Notes: generated by a model not told the origin, from the sequence alone. Shown: positions 1-7,762, counted from the first letter of the stretch. The stretch is DNA of 19,983 bases from Acidobacteriaceae bacterium (GCA_003164255.1 PLST01000306.1:1-19983), one strand, 5' to 3'. A program made the numbers and translations.

Positions 1-233
1 CGATCCCGATCAGGTCCACCAAACATTTCAATAATTTAGAGAAGAAAGCTGCTTTGCTGCGGCGAGCCTCGGCGTGTGGTTGCCGCTGGCTGTGAGAACG
101 TGCGCGCGAGCCCATCTGTTCGGCCTGGACCCCAAGTGAATTCGTTCCAGTGATAAAGGCTCCAAAGCGGCTGAGGATAGATAAGAGCGAGCTGCTCCAT
201 AAATGGTGCAGAAGTAGGCGGCTTTCGATGGCT

Positions 234-272
234 TAATCGATTGATGCGATCCGGAATCACCATAATCGATTG
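234..272. repeat. Direct repeat TAATCGATTG x2, possible operator
   Basis: The 10-base sequence TAATCGATTG occurs at 234-243 and again at 263-272. The 29-bp period is close to three helical turns, and each copy contains the palindrome ATCGAT. It lies about 175-215 bases upstream of the gene starting at 447. Paired sites on one helix face are typical of an operator, but no regulator can be named. Apart from this, 1-446 shows no convincing gene: the open frames there have no family features and no ribosome binding sites. Confidence 0.25.
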
Positions 273-446
273 TCATCAAAAGCGAAATCGTGGCACTTCA
301 CCTTCGCACCGTCAAGGTGCGGGCAACGGTCGTCAGCCGGGATTTGAATTGGTTGGCGAGCGAAGTGGGAACGCTTTGGCACTGGAGTGACCGCGAGTGT
401 GGAATGACGCACGTAAAGGCAAGCGTAGTTATGGTACATTTGCGCC

Positions 447-1385
447 ATGCTCCTGAAACAATTAGCAGTCGTTGCCATTTTCCTGGTGACTGCGCAGGGA
501 ACCCTGCAAGCGCAGACGGCACCCAGCGGACAGCAAACGGGACCCACGAGCGCGAAAGCGCGGGCTGTGCCAGCGGCGAACACTGCGGCTTCCGCGCCTG
601 CCGTTGCGCAAGGTAACCCCACGCCCGGGACGGTGAATTCCGCCGCGAAAACAGACTGTCAATCGGGCCCGTGCGACTATCAAATGCCGCATATTACCGT
701 GGCCACACCCGCGCCTGCGCCGGCCCCCTGGCCTTTGCAGGATCGAATTGCCTGGGGAGCCAATGTGTTGCTGGCGCTGCTGGGTTATGCGGGGATCGTT
801 CTGGCGGTATCGGTCTTGAAGAAGATCGAGCGCCAAACCAAGTATGGAGAGACGGCGGCCCTGGCCGCGCAAGAGGCTGCCGAGGCGGCGCTGCTTCAAG
901 CAAAGGCGATTGTGCAGGCGGAACGGCCGTGGATCCTGATCCATGTGGCACCTTCGCCGACGATTGAGAATGGCTTCACGGTGATTGCGACGAATCGCGG
1001 GCGCAGCCCGGCGCGCGTGATGTCGACGGCCGATGAGTTGCGCATTGCGAAGGATGAAACGCAATTGCCCGGAATACCCGAGTACACGCCTGTCGATCCT
1101 GACGTACCGCCGGTGACCATGATTCTTCTTCCGGGCGAATTCGCGACGATCAAGGCATTCTGCCGGGACGATGTGAAGGCGGTGAGCGGGTCGGCGGATC
1201 GACTGCAGCGGATCGAGAACTGGGAAGAGCGGATCTTTCTTTACGGGAAAGTGATTTACAGGGACCTGATGGAGCCCGCTGAGGCGGCTGCGCATGAAAC
1301 CTCGTGGTGCTGCCGGTACATTCATGGACGCCAGAAGAGCGGCCTGGTGATGGCGGGGACGCTCGAATACAACCAGCATACCTAG
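447..1385 (+). CDS. Secreted or membrane-anchored protein of unknown function
   Basis: I do not recognise a named family. The 312-residue product starts with a clear Sec signal peptide (hydrophobic residues about 5-18, likely cleavage near LQA-QT). An Ala/Pro/Thr-rich, probably disordered segment follows (about 24-98), then one membrane segment (about 102-123) followed by KKIERQ. A short Ala/Glu-rich helix (about 133-158) leads to an ERPWI motif at about 159 and a compact C-terminal domain that ends in a Cys-Cys pair (ETSWCCRYI). By the positive-inside rule the C-terminal domain would be cytoplasmic. The start at 447 is chosen because it gives the signal peptide; there is no Shine-Dalgarno sequence before it, so translation may be leaderless or weak. 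It is convergent with the regulator at 1473-2885 and shares a terminator with it. A link to the pilus is not shown. Confidence 0.8.
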   Translation: MLLKQLAVVAIFLVTAQGTLQAQTAPSGQQTGPTSAKARAVPAANTAASAPAVAQGNPTPGTVNSAAKTDCQSGPCDYQMPHITVATPAPAPAPWPLQDRIAWGANVLLALLGYAGIVLAVSVLKKIERQTKYGETAALAAQEAAEAALLQAKAIVQAERPWILIHVAPSPTIENGFTVIATNRGRSPARVMSTADELRIAKDETQLPGIPEYTPVDPDVPPVTMILLPGEFATIKAFCRDDVKAVSGSADRLQRIENWEERIFLYGKVIYRDLMEPAEAAAHETSWCCRYIHGRQKSGLVMAGTLEYNQHT

Positions 1386-1424
1386 CTGGCGTATGGGTGT
1401 GACCCAGAAGTGATGAGGGCCAAC

Positions 1425-1453
1425 AAAAAGCGCGCCGTTGGGGCGCGCTTTTT
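1425..1453. terminator. Bidirectional intrinsic terminator
   Basis: A perfect 12-bp inverted repeat, AAAAAGCGCGCC (1425-1436) and GGCGCGCTTTTT (1442-1453), encloses a 5-base loop. The stem is GC-rich at the loop and A/T at the base, so each strand ends in a U tract. It lies between the convergent stop codons at 1385 and 1473 and should end transcription from both sides. Confidence 0.9.
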
Positions 1454-1472
1454 GCTTTCTTGATTGGAAGGA

Positions 1473-2885
1473 TCAGGCGGTGACCGACTCGCGCAGATTC
1501 GGCTCAAAAACCTGGTCGGAGCCGGCGAGCCTGATTAGGCGATGGAGATAGGCGCGCGAGATGCAAAGCCTGCGTGCCGCGAGCGTCTTGTTTCCGTTAT
1601 TCTCGCGCACGGCCGAGACGGCGAGCTTGACTTTGTATTCGTGAATCTGGCGTTCAAAGGAGCCGGCAGGCTGGTATTCGCCGATGTCGACGACATCCTC
1701 AAAGCCGGTGGCCTCGTCTTCCTGAACGCTGAGGGAGAAATCGGCGGCGCGCACAGTGCGGCCGGGCGCGAGGATGATGGCGCGCTGCATGACGTTCTCG
1801 AGTTCACGGACGTTGCCTGGCCACGAATAGCTCTGCAGCATTTCAAGCGCTTCAGGCTCGATGCCGTCCATCGGCTTTTGGAAGCTGATGGAATACTTCT
1901 GCAGGAAGTGCCTGGCGATGAGCGGGATGTCCTCAGGATGTTCCTGAAGCTGCGGCGATTCAATCCGCATGACATTAATGCGGTAGTAAAGATCCTGGCG
2001 GAATTTGCCTTCAGCGACTAACTGAGCGAGGTCGCGGTGGGTGGCAAAGATGAGCCGGGCGCGCAAGGGGATGAGGCGGTTGCTGCCAAGGCGGTTGAAC
2101 TCCATTTGCTGGAGCACGCGGAGAAGCTTGACCTGAGTAAAGAGGCTGAGGTCGCCGATTTCATCGAGGAAGAGGGTTCCATCGCCCGCCTGCTCGAAGT
2201 ATCCTTCGCGGGCGCCATTAGAGCCGGTAAAAGCACCCTTCTCGTGGCCGAATAGCTCGGCTTCAATGAGTGTTTCTGGGATGGCCCCGCAGGAGACAGC
2301 CACAAACGGGCGGCTTGAGCGCGCACCAAGATTATGGATGGCGCGGGCGATCAATTCCTTGCCGGTTCCGCTTTCGCCCGTGACGAGCACGGCGGCGTTG
2401 AGATCGGTGACGCTGCGGACGAGCTGATAAACGCGCTTCATCTGCGGGCTGGCGCCGATGAGACGGTCGCAGCTGGCGGGCTCTTCGAGCTTTTGCTGGA
2501 CGGTCTTGAGCTGTTCTTTGAGGGCGGAGTTCTCGCACGCCCTGCTGAGCATGGTTTTGAGATCGCGAATAGAAGGCGGGCGGCGGCAGTAGCCGAAAGC
2601 CCCGTTGCGCACCAGCTCAAAGGCGGTGGAACGAAGCCCATCGTCGGCCATAACGACCGATGGGACATTCGAAGCAATCAACTGGCGTGAGAATTCGATG
2701 CGTTCCTGGAACGAATCTCGATTCGAGTTCAGATCAAGGATGATGACGTCGCATTCCCTATCGGAAACGAGAGTGCTCACCTCTTCAGCGTCTGACCCCT
2801 GCAATACCTGGAACTCTTTACCAAGGGCAGAAGAAAGAAGAGGACGCAAAGCGCGATCTTCTGAATACAAACCAATTCTGATCAT
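1473..2885 (-). CDS. Sigma-54-dependent response regulator (NtrC family)
   Basis: A 470-residue enhancer-binding protein with the full three-domain plan. Residues 1-115 are a receiver-like domain with the acidic pair E9/D10 and the phospho-acceptor position D51 (in IILDLN). Residues 140-380 are the AAA+ domain: Walker A GESGTGKE at 170-177, the sigma-54-contacting GAFTGS loop at 217-222, Walker B GTLFLDE at 236-242, and WPGNVREL near its end. Residues about 431-455 form a Fis-type helix-turn-helix. The protein should open sigma-54 promoters by ATP hydrolysis. The receiver is unusual: alignment by eye with NtrC puts Ala at the switch Thr/Ser (A80) and Arg at the conserved Lys (R102). No histidine kinase is encoded nearby. 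It is divergent from the pilus operon, whose upstream region carries a sigma-54-like promoter, so it is the likely local activator. The target is inferred. Confidence 0.95.
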   Translation of the reverse strand: MIRIGLYSEDRALRPLLSSALGKEFQVLQGSDAEEVSTLVSDRECDVIILDLNSNRDSFQERIEFSRQLIASNVPSVVMADDGLRSTAFELVRNGAFGYCRRPPSIRDLKTMLSRACENSALKEQLKTVQQKLEEPASCDRLIGASPQMKRVYQLVRSVTDLNAAVLVTGESGTGKELIARAIHNLGARSSRPFVAVSCGAIPETLIEAELFGHEKGAFTGSNGAREGYFEQAGDGTLFLDEIGDLSLFTQVKLLRVLQQMEFNRLGSNRLIPLRARLIFATHRDLAQLVAEGKFRQDLYYRINVMRIESPQLQEHPEDIPLIARHFLQKYSISFQKPMDGIEPEALEMLQSYSWPGNVRELENVMQRAIILAPGRTVRAADFSLSVQEDEATGFEDVVDIGEYQPAGSFERQIHEYKVKLAVSAVRENNGNKTLAARRLCISRAYLHRLIRLAGSDQVFEPNLRESVTA

Positions 2886-2978
2886 GTGAGGGCGAACTTT
2901 CCTTCGCTCTATTCAGCCACGCCGTTCCGGTTGAAGCCCGGTTCTGTAGCGGTGTTATGTGTTCATCATCGGCAATGT

Positions 2979-3026
2979 GACCTAGGAAGCCAATGGCTGT
3001 TTCGTGCTAGGTCATTAAGACCTAAG
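2979..3026. promoter_or_regulatory. Cluster of GACCTA sites, possible operator
   Basis: GACCTAGG occurs at 2979-2986, then an inverted pair TAGGTC (3008-3013) and GACCTA (3019-3024) separated by ATTAA. The two direct copies are 40 bp apart, close to four helical turns. A further copy (ATTAGACCTA) lies at 3515-3524, just upstream of the sigma-54 promoter. The cluster is about 95-140 bases upstream of the regulator gene start at 2885. It could bind that regulator (autoregulation) or another factor. The binding protein is not known. Confidence 0.35.
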
Positions 3027-3092
3027 TAATGGGCTGCGACCGATGCGGGGAGATAGGGCGCCGGGGAAGTCGCTGGCCAAGAACAAAAAATG

Positions 3093-3105
3093 TAATTGAT
3101 TGATA
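3093..3105 (-). promoter_or_regulatory. Possible IHF/HU-type bend site
   Basis: Read on the minus strand this matches the IHF consensus WATCAANNNNTTR without mismatch (TATCAATCAATTA), flanked by A-tracts at 3084-3090 and 3106-3109. DNA bending often helps activators reach sigma-54 promoters. It is about 450 bases upstream of the promoter, and IHF may not be present in this lineage, so it is only a candidate. Confidence 0.2.
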
Positions 3106-3157
3106 AAAAGACGCTTATCGAGATCGAGGAGCGTTGAAATCACCGTGCCCGAGGGGA

Positions 3158-3187
3158 TTGCAGAAAAATAGCGTTCCTACCTATATA
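3158..3187 (+). promoter_or_regulatory. Possible housekeeping-type promoter in the long intergenic region
   Basis: TTGCAG (3158-3163) and TATATA (3182-3187) are separated by 18 bases, matching the sigma-70 -35/-10 layout. It faces the pilus operon, about 400 bases before cpaA. It could drive basal expression with a long leader, or a small RNA from 3195 onward. I see no clear gene or known RNA family in 3195-3500. Confidence 0.3.
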
Positions 3188-3537
3188 AGTGGCTTGTTTT
3201 GAGTGCAGTTGCTTAGTGTCTTCAAAGAAATCCAGGAAATCGACGCAGGGGCACAGTGAGTGCACCAGGAGGCAAAGGGGCCTGCAGAACAGCGCGGCCC
3301 ACTACAACTTTTGTGTGAGATGGATTTTGCATGAAAAACCGGCCAAGGCGTAGCGGAGCGGGGAAACTCGGGTCAAATCCCAATTTTTCTGAGGCGAAGG
3401 GGGATTCCGGAGGTTTTGCGGGCAAATGTGTATACGGTGCGACTCACCGATCCGCCGACTGAGTAAACAGGTGTGTACAGTTGGGGACATCGGACCGGTT
3501 AAATCGTTGACTTTATTAGACCTATGTTCGGGCGTAT

Positions 3538-3554
3538 TTGGTTGGACAATTGCT
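3538..3554 (+). promoter_or_regulatory. Sigma-54 (-24/-12) promoter of the Tad operon
   Basis: TGGTTGGACAATTGCT at 3539-3554 fits the sigma-54 pattern: GG at 3540-3541, exactly ten bases, then GC at 3552-3553, with TTGC plus a following T matching the -12 box. The inner CAC of the -24 box is not conserved. A start near 3565 would give a leader of about 32 bases containing the cpaA ribosome binding site (3586-3591). The nearest gene on the other side is a sigma-54 activator, which supports the call. Confidence 0.6.
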
Positions 3555-3596
3555 TTGGCAGGAGTGTCCCCTTAAGACGAGGGGAAAGGAGCATCA

Positions 3597-4115
3597 ATGA
3601 TGCACTCATTCGCATGGTGGCCGACGGTGGTGGTTCTGGTGGTGGCGACCATAACGGATTTGCGCAGTCGCCGGATTCCAAACTGGCTGGTTTTGCCTTT
3701 TCTGGCCATAGGGTTTGCGGCCTCGAGCTGGATGCATGGCTGGCATGGACTCGCACAAAGCCTGTACGGTGCGGGGCTGGGGTTGGTGATCTACGGAGTT
3801 CTTTTCTTCATGGGCGGAATGGGAGCAGGGGACGTGAAACTTGCTGCTGCCATCGGGGCCTGGATAGGGCCGAACCAGTTGTTTCTGGCGCTGGTTATTA
3901 CCGCGATGGCTGGCGGTGTGATGGTTGTTTGCTGGGCAGCGAGCGCCGGGTTCCTGAAAGAGCTGTTTACAGGCGCCGGCAATCTCGCGTTCGGCGGCAA
4001 GGCGAGTGGCGGGGTAGCCGATCCGGAGATGAAGTTGAGCAATCCGAAGCGGCGCAAGATGCCTTACGCGCCAGCCATTGCGATCGGGACTTTGATTTCG
4101 TTTTTTGCGCACTGA
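3597..4115 (+). CDS. cpaA: Prepilin peptidase of the Tad/Flp system (TadV/CpaA)
   Basis: A 172-residue polytopic aspartic peptidase of the A24 family, which cleaves the leader of Flp-type prepilins and TadE/F pseudopilins at the inner membrane. The two catalytic aspartates are present: D21 in ITDLRSRRIPN and D79 in the GAGD motif (76-79). The size fits the short TadV/CpaA form, which lacks the N-methylation domain of PilD. Membrane helices are visible at about 8-20, 29-44, 56-73, 81-90 and 93-118. A Gly/Lys-rich loop follows at about 125-155 and a last helix at the C-terminus. AAGGAG at 3586-3591 supports the start; ATG codons at 3597 and 3600 are both possible. It is the first gene of the operon, directly after the sigma-54-like promoter, and cpaE follows 17 bases after its stop. 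Confidence 0.93.
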   Translation: MMHSFAWWPTVVVLVVATITDLRSRRIPNWLVLPFLAIGFAASSWMHGWHGLAQSLYGAGLGLVIYGVLFFMGGMGAGDVKLAAAIGAWIGPNQLFLALVITAMAGGVMVVCWAASAGFLKELFTGAGNLAFGGKASGGVADPEMKLSNPKRRKMPYAPAIAIGTLISFFAH

Positions 4116-4132
4116 GAAATTGAGCAGGGATT

Positions 4133-5437
4133 ATGGCGACGTTGCGGACGAACTATCAATCGTTGACAAACATGCAGGACGACCTGCGTGAGGCGGAGAA
4201 CGGAGAATCGATGAGCGCCCACACATCCCCATACCCTGCATCGCAGCCGATCGAATCGCCGAGCACGGATAATCTGTCGATTGCGCTGATTGGGCCGGAC
4301 GAACGGCGCCGCGAGGCGGTGATGGTTGCCCTGGCCCGTTGTGCCGGCAACGAGGTTCGCGCGTTTGCTTCCTATCCGCCCAGCCTGGGCGACATGCCGC
4401 GCCTGCTCGAAGAGCATCACGATGTGATCATCATTGACCTGGACAGCGATCCTGAGTTTGCGCTGGAACTGGTGGAAAGCATTGGAGCCAATGGCACGGC
4501 AACGGTGATGGTCTATTCGGCGAAGGCGGATCCTGACCTGCTGGTTCGCTGCATGAGGTCGGGGGCTCGGGAGTTTCTGACGCTTCCACTGGAGCTGGAT
4601 GTCGTTGCGGAGTCTCTGGGAAGGGCCGCCGCGCGCAAGCCGGTGGTTCGCATAACGACCGTCCGCCAGAAGAAGGTCAACGGCAAGCTGCTGGCGTTCA
4701 TGGGCTCCAAGGGCGGCGCGGGCGTGACCACGGTGGCAACAAATTTTGCAGTTGCACTTGCACAGCATCCCAGCCAGAAGACGCTGCTGATCGATCTCGA
4801 TCTTCCCCTGGGCGACGCGGCCTTGAACCTCGGCATCATCTCGGAGTATTCGACCATCGACGCACTCCAGGCGCTGGACCGGCTGGATGGAAGCTTTCTG
4901 TCAGGGTTGCTGATGGAGCACAGCTCGGGATTAAAGGTGCTGGCCGCGCCAGGTCGCTACGTGCAGTACCAGGTGACGGACGCGGCGATTGACAGGCTGC
5001 TGACAGTGGCCCGGCAGGAGTTCGACAACGTAGTGATCGATCTTGGTTCGAAGGTGGATTTGACGGGAACCGTGCTCTTCAAGGAAGCGAACGCGATCTA
5101 CCTGGTGACCCAGATGGGGATTCCCGAGCTGCGGAATTCAAACCGGCTGATCTCGCAGGTTTTCAGCTCCGGCGGTCCGAAGCTCGAGATTGTGATCAAC
5201 CGCTATGAAACCAGCGCGCTGGGTGTCTCAGAGGAACACATCACGAAGGCGCTTACGCGGCCGGCGAAGTGGAAAATTCCGAACGACTACGCCTCAGTGA
5301 AGCGGATGCAGGTGAATGCAACGCCGCTGGTGCTGACCGATTCAGCGGTTTCACGGAAGATTCTGCAGATGGCGGGAGAAGTGACAGGCGAATTGGCTGC
5401 AAAGCCCAAGAAAAAGGTCTTCAACTTATTTGGGTGA
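4133..5437 (+). CDS. cpaE: Tad pilus localisation ATPase (CpaE/TadZ)
   Basis: A 434-residue MinD/ParA-like protein that places Tad machinery at its site in the cell. Residues about 48-165 form a receiver-like domain (IIIDLDSD with D102), but the conserved Lys position is Leu (FLTLPLE), as is common in TadZ atypical receivers. The ATPase domain follows, with a deviant Walker A KGGAGVTT at 193-200 and LLIDLDLPLGD as the next switch motif. The start is uncertain. ATG 4133 has only AGGG three bases away, whereas ATG 4211 (408 residues) is preceded by GGAG at ideal spacing. Codons between them look coding, so the longer form is kept. The TGA stop overlaps an ATG (TGATG) that opens a short frame leading into cpaF. 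Confidence 0.93.
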   Translation: MATLRTNYQSLTNMQDDLREAENGESMSAHTSPYPASQPIESPSTDNLSIALIGPDERRREAVMVALARCAGNEVRAFASYPPSLGDMPRLLEEHHDVIIIDLDSDPEFALELVESIGANGTATVMVYSAKADPDLLVRCMRSGAREFLTLPLELDVVAESLGRAAARKPVVRITTVRQKKVNGKLLAFMGSKGGAGVTTVATNFAVALAQHPSQKTLLIDLDLPLGDAALNLGIISEYSTIDALQALDRLDGSFLSGLLMEHSSGLKVLAAPGRYVQYQVTDAAIDRLLTVARQEFDNVVIDLGSKVDLTGTVLFKEANAIYLVTQMGIPELRNSNRLISQVFSSGGPKLEIVINRYETSALGVSEEHITKALTRPAKWKIPNDYASVKRMQVNATPLVLTDSAVSRKILQMAGEVTGELAAKPKKKVFNLFG

Positions 5438-5493
5438 TGGAATTCAGGTTGGATAACGATATCGAAATGGATGGTATGACGTGGAACTACTGA
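5437..5493 (+). other. 18-codon frame bridging cpaE and cpaF (possible translational coupling)
   Basis: An ATG at 5437 overlaps the cpaE stop as TGATG. It opens an 18-codon frame that ends with TGA at 5491-5493, thirteen bases inside cpaF. cpaF starts at a GTG without a clear Shine-Dalgarno sequence, so ribosomes finishing this frame could restart there. The peptide itself shows no recognisable features. Confidence 0.25.
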
Positions 5494-6761
5494 ACCTGGA
5501 AAGCTACAAAGCGGAGATACACCGGACCCTGATCTCGAAGCTGGATTTGGAGAAGCTGTCGCGCGTCAATTCCAACCAGGCGCGCCAAGCGGTTTTGGGA
5601 ATCGTAAAAGAGATCATGGCGGACCAGAGGGTGCCGCTGAGCTTTGACGAGCAGGAGAAGATTCAGGGCGATCTGCTGGATGAAGTGTTTGGCCTTGGCC
5701 CCTTGGAGCCATTGCTGCGCGATCCGAAGATCTCTGACATCCTGGTCAACGACAAAGACCACGTGTTCATTGAAAAGGGCGGCCTACTGCAGAGAGTGAG
5801 CACGTCGTTTCGTGACGACCGGCACCTTTTGCAGATTATCGACCGCATTGTTTCGCGCGTGGGACGGCGAGTGGACGAGTCCTCACCGATGGTGGATGCG
5901 CGCCTGCCCGACGGCTCGCGTGTAAACGCAATTATTCCGCCGCTGGCCCTCGACGGGCCTTCGATGTCGATTCGCCGCTTCGGCACGGGTCCGCTGGCAG
6001 CAAACCAACTGGTGAAGCTGAACAGTATTTCGGCGGAGATGATGGAACTGCTGGCGGCGGCGGTGAAGGCGCGCATCAGCATTCTGATCGCAGGCGGCAC
6101 GGGCGCCGGCAAAACCACATTTCTGAATATTCTTTCGCAGTACATTCCCAACAACGAGCGGTTGGTGACGATTGAGGACGCGGCAGAATTGCGGCTGGCG
6201 CAGGAAAACATCGTGCGGCTCGAGACACGGCCTCCCAATATTGAAGGTCTGGGAGCGATCAAGCAGCGGCAACTGCTCATCAACTGCCTTCGTATGCGCC
6301 CCGACCGCATCATCATCGGCGAAATTCGAGGCGAGGAAGCGTTTGACATGTTGCAGGCAATGAACACCGGTCACGAAGGATCGATGACAACCGTTCACGC
6401 CAATACACCGCGCGACGCCATCTCGCGACTTGAATCGATGGTTGCCATGGGCAACATGAACCTGCCGGAGAAGTCGGTTCGGCAGCAGATTGCCTCGGCA
6501 CTCACGATTGTGGTGCAGGCCACGCGCATGAGCGACGGCACACGCAAAGTGACGAGTATTGCCGAAATTACGGGCATGGAAGAGAACGTGATCAGCATGC
6601 AGGAGATCTTCTCGTTCCAAAAGAAGGGAATCGGACCAGACGGCAAGGTAATTGGCGCCTTTGTGCCGACGCGAATCCGCCCGAGATTCTTGGAGAAGCT
6701 GCGCGTTGCCGGCATCATTCTTCCGCCCAGCCTGTTTGAGCGGGAGACGCAGGTTAACTAG
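5481..6761 (+). CDS. cpaF: Tad pilus assembly ATPase (CpaF/TadA)
   Basis: A 426-residue secretion ATPase of the GspE/VirB11 superfamily that powers Flp-type pilus assembly from the cytoplasmic face. The N-terminal domain (about 1-180) contains the CpaF-typical LGPLEPLL segment and VNDKDHVFIEKGG. The ATPase core has Walker A GGTGAGKTT at 205-213, the Asp-box region IEDAAEL at about 231, Walker B RIIIGEIRG at 276-284, and the His box GHEGSMTTVHAN at 297-308. All catalytic elements look intact. The start is the GTG at 5481: an in-frame stop (TAA 5454-5456) lies upstream and no other start codon intervenes. No good ribosome binding site precedes it, which suggests coupling to upstream translation. 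tadB follows after a perfect Shine-Dalgarno sequence. Confidence 0.95.
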   Translation: MELLNLESYKAEIHRTLISKLDLEKLSRVNSNQARQAVLGIVKEIMADQRVPLSFDEQEKIQGDLLDEVFGLGPLEPLLRDPKISDILVNDKDHVFIEKGGLLQRVSTSFRDDRHLLQIIDRIVSRVGRRVDESSPMVDARLPDGSRVNAIIPPLALDGPSMSIRRFGTGPLAANQLVKLNSISAEMMELLAAAVKARISILIAGGTGAGKTTFLNILSQYIPNNERLVTIEDAAELRLAQENIVRLETRPPNIEGLGAIKQRQLLINCLRMRPDRIIIGEIRGEEAFDMLQAMNTGHEGSMTTVHANTPRDAISRLESMVAMGNMNLPEKSVRQQIASALTIVVQATRMSDGTRKVTSIAEITGMEENVISMQEIFSFQKKGIGPDGKVIGAFVPTRIRPRFLEKLRVAGIILPPSLFERETQVN

Positions 6762-6781
6762 CAGGAAAGGAGGGAATGACG

Positions 6782-7753
6782 ATGGGATTGATTATTGGAT
6801 TGGTTTTTGTAGGAGTGTTTGCCGCGATTGCCTTGCCGTTGATCGCAACGAGCGTGGGGCCGTCGAAGCAAGCCAAGGACGTGCAGACCAGGCTGGCATC
6901 GGCACTGGCTACGGAAATGCCTGCAGCGCTGGACATCATCGTCAACCTTCGCAAGCACGATCAGATCAGCAGCATTCCGTGGCTCAACAAAAAGCTGCTG
7001 CAATTCGAGCTGACGCCTTACCTGCGCAAAGTTCTCGACCAGGCCAACCTGAGCTGGAGCGCAGGCAAGCTGCTGATGATGAGCGCCGGTTGCTTTCTGG
7101 TTCCTTCTTACTTCGTCCACGAATTTTTTGGAATGTTCTGGCCGGCCCTGGGTGTCGGCGTGGTTATGGGACTGGCGCCGTATGGATTTGTCCTGTTCAA
7201 ACGCAACCAGCGGTTCGGCAAGTTTGAAGCGGGACTGCCGGAAGCGCTTGACCTGATGGTGAGCGGACTGCGCGCCGGGCACAGCCTTATCGCCGCCATG
7301 GGATTGGTAGGCCGGGAGCAGCCCGATCCAGTGGGCGGTGAATTCAAGATGTGTTTTGAGGAACAGAATTACGGTCTTGAACTGAAGTCGGCCGTCGAGA
7401 ACCTTGTGGAGCGGGTTCCAATACAGGACCTGCGCATTGTGGCCACGGCAATCATGATCCAGAAAGAGAGCGGAGGCAACCTGGCCGAGGTGCTGGACAA
7501 GACCTCCTATGTGATTCGCGAGAGGTTCAGGCTGAAGAGGCAAGTGCAGACACATACCGCCCAGGGACGGCTGACGGGATGGATTCTGAGCCTGCTGCCC
7601 GTAGTGCTGGGAGTCGCGCTTTATTTTGTTAGTCCGGAAATGATGAGCATTCTGTGGACACGGCCGCTCGGAGTGAAGCTGCTTTGGACTTCAGCCGGCA
7701 TGACGTGTGTGGGCGGAATGATTATCCGGCATATCGTCAACATGGAAGTTTGA
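6782..7753 (+). CDS. tadB: Tad inner-membrane platform protein TadB
   Basis: A T2SSF-domain membrane protein that, with TadC, forms the inner-membrane platform acted on by CpaF. A first helix lies at the N-terminus (GLIIGLVFVGVFAAIALP), paired helices at about 100-140, the cytoplasmic T2SSF domain at about 150-265 (LPEALDLMVSGLRAGHSL, then QKESGGNLAEVLD), and two C-terminal helices. Start choice: the strong AAGGAGGG at 6767-6774 is one base from the ATG at 6776 but seven from the ATG at 6782, so 6782 (323 residues) is preferred; the longer form adds only Met-Thr. tadC begins nine bases after its stop. Confidence 0.93.
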   Translation: MGLIIGLVFVGVFAAIALPLIATSVGPSKQAKDVQTRLASALATEMPAALDIIVNLRKHDQISSIPWLNKKLLQFELTPYLRKVLDQANLSWSAGKLLMMSAGCFLVPSYFVHEFFGMFWPALGVGVVMGLAPYGFVLFKRNQRFGKFEAGLPEALDLMVSGLRAGHSLIAAMGLVGREQPDPVGGEFKMCFEEQNYGLELKSAVENLVERVPIQDLRIVATAIMIQKESGGNLAEVLDKTSYVIRERFRLKRQVQTHTAQGRLTGWILSLLPVVLGVALYFVSPEMMSILWTRPLGVKLLWTSAGMTCVGGMIIRHIVNMEV

Positions 7754-7762
7754 AGGGGAAGT

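Noticed and set aside
28..279. Minus-strand frames of 75-83 codons at the left end
   Set aside because: No family features, no ribosome sites, and two overlapping frames compete for the same stretch.
291..382. TGGCAC at 291 and 377 as sigma-54 -24 boxes
   Set aside because: No GC at the required ten-base spacing in either case.
462..1379. Long minus-strand frame opposite the 447-1385 gene, and similar long antisense frames in other genes
   Set aside because: They mirror the GC-rich codon pattern of the real gene and encode Arg/His-rich products without family features.
3371..3380. GGTCAAATCC resembling a tRNA T-arm
   Set aside because: No acceptor stem, anticodon arm or CCA-like end can be placed around it.
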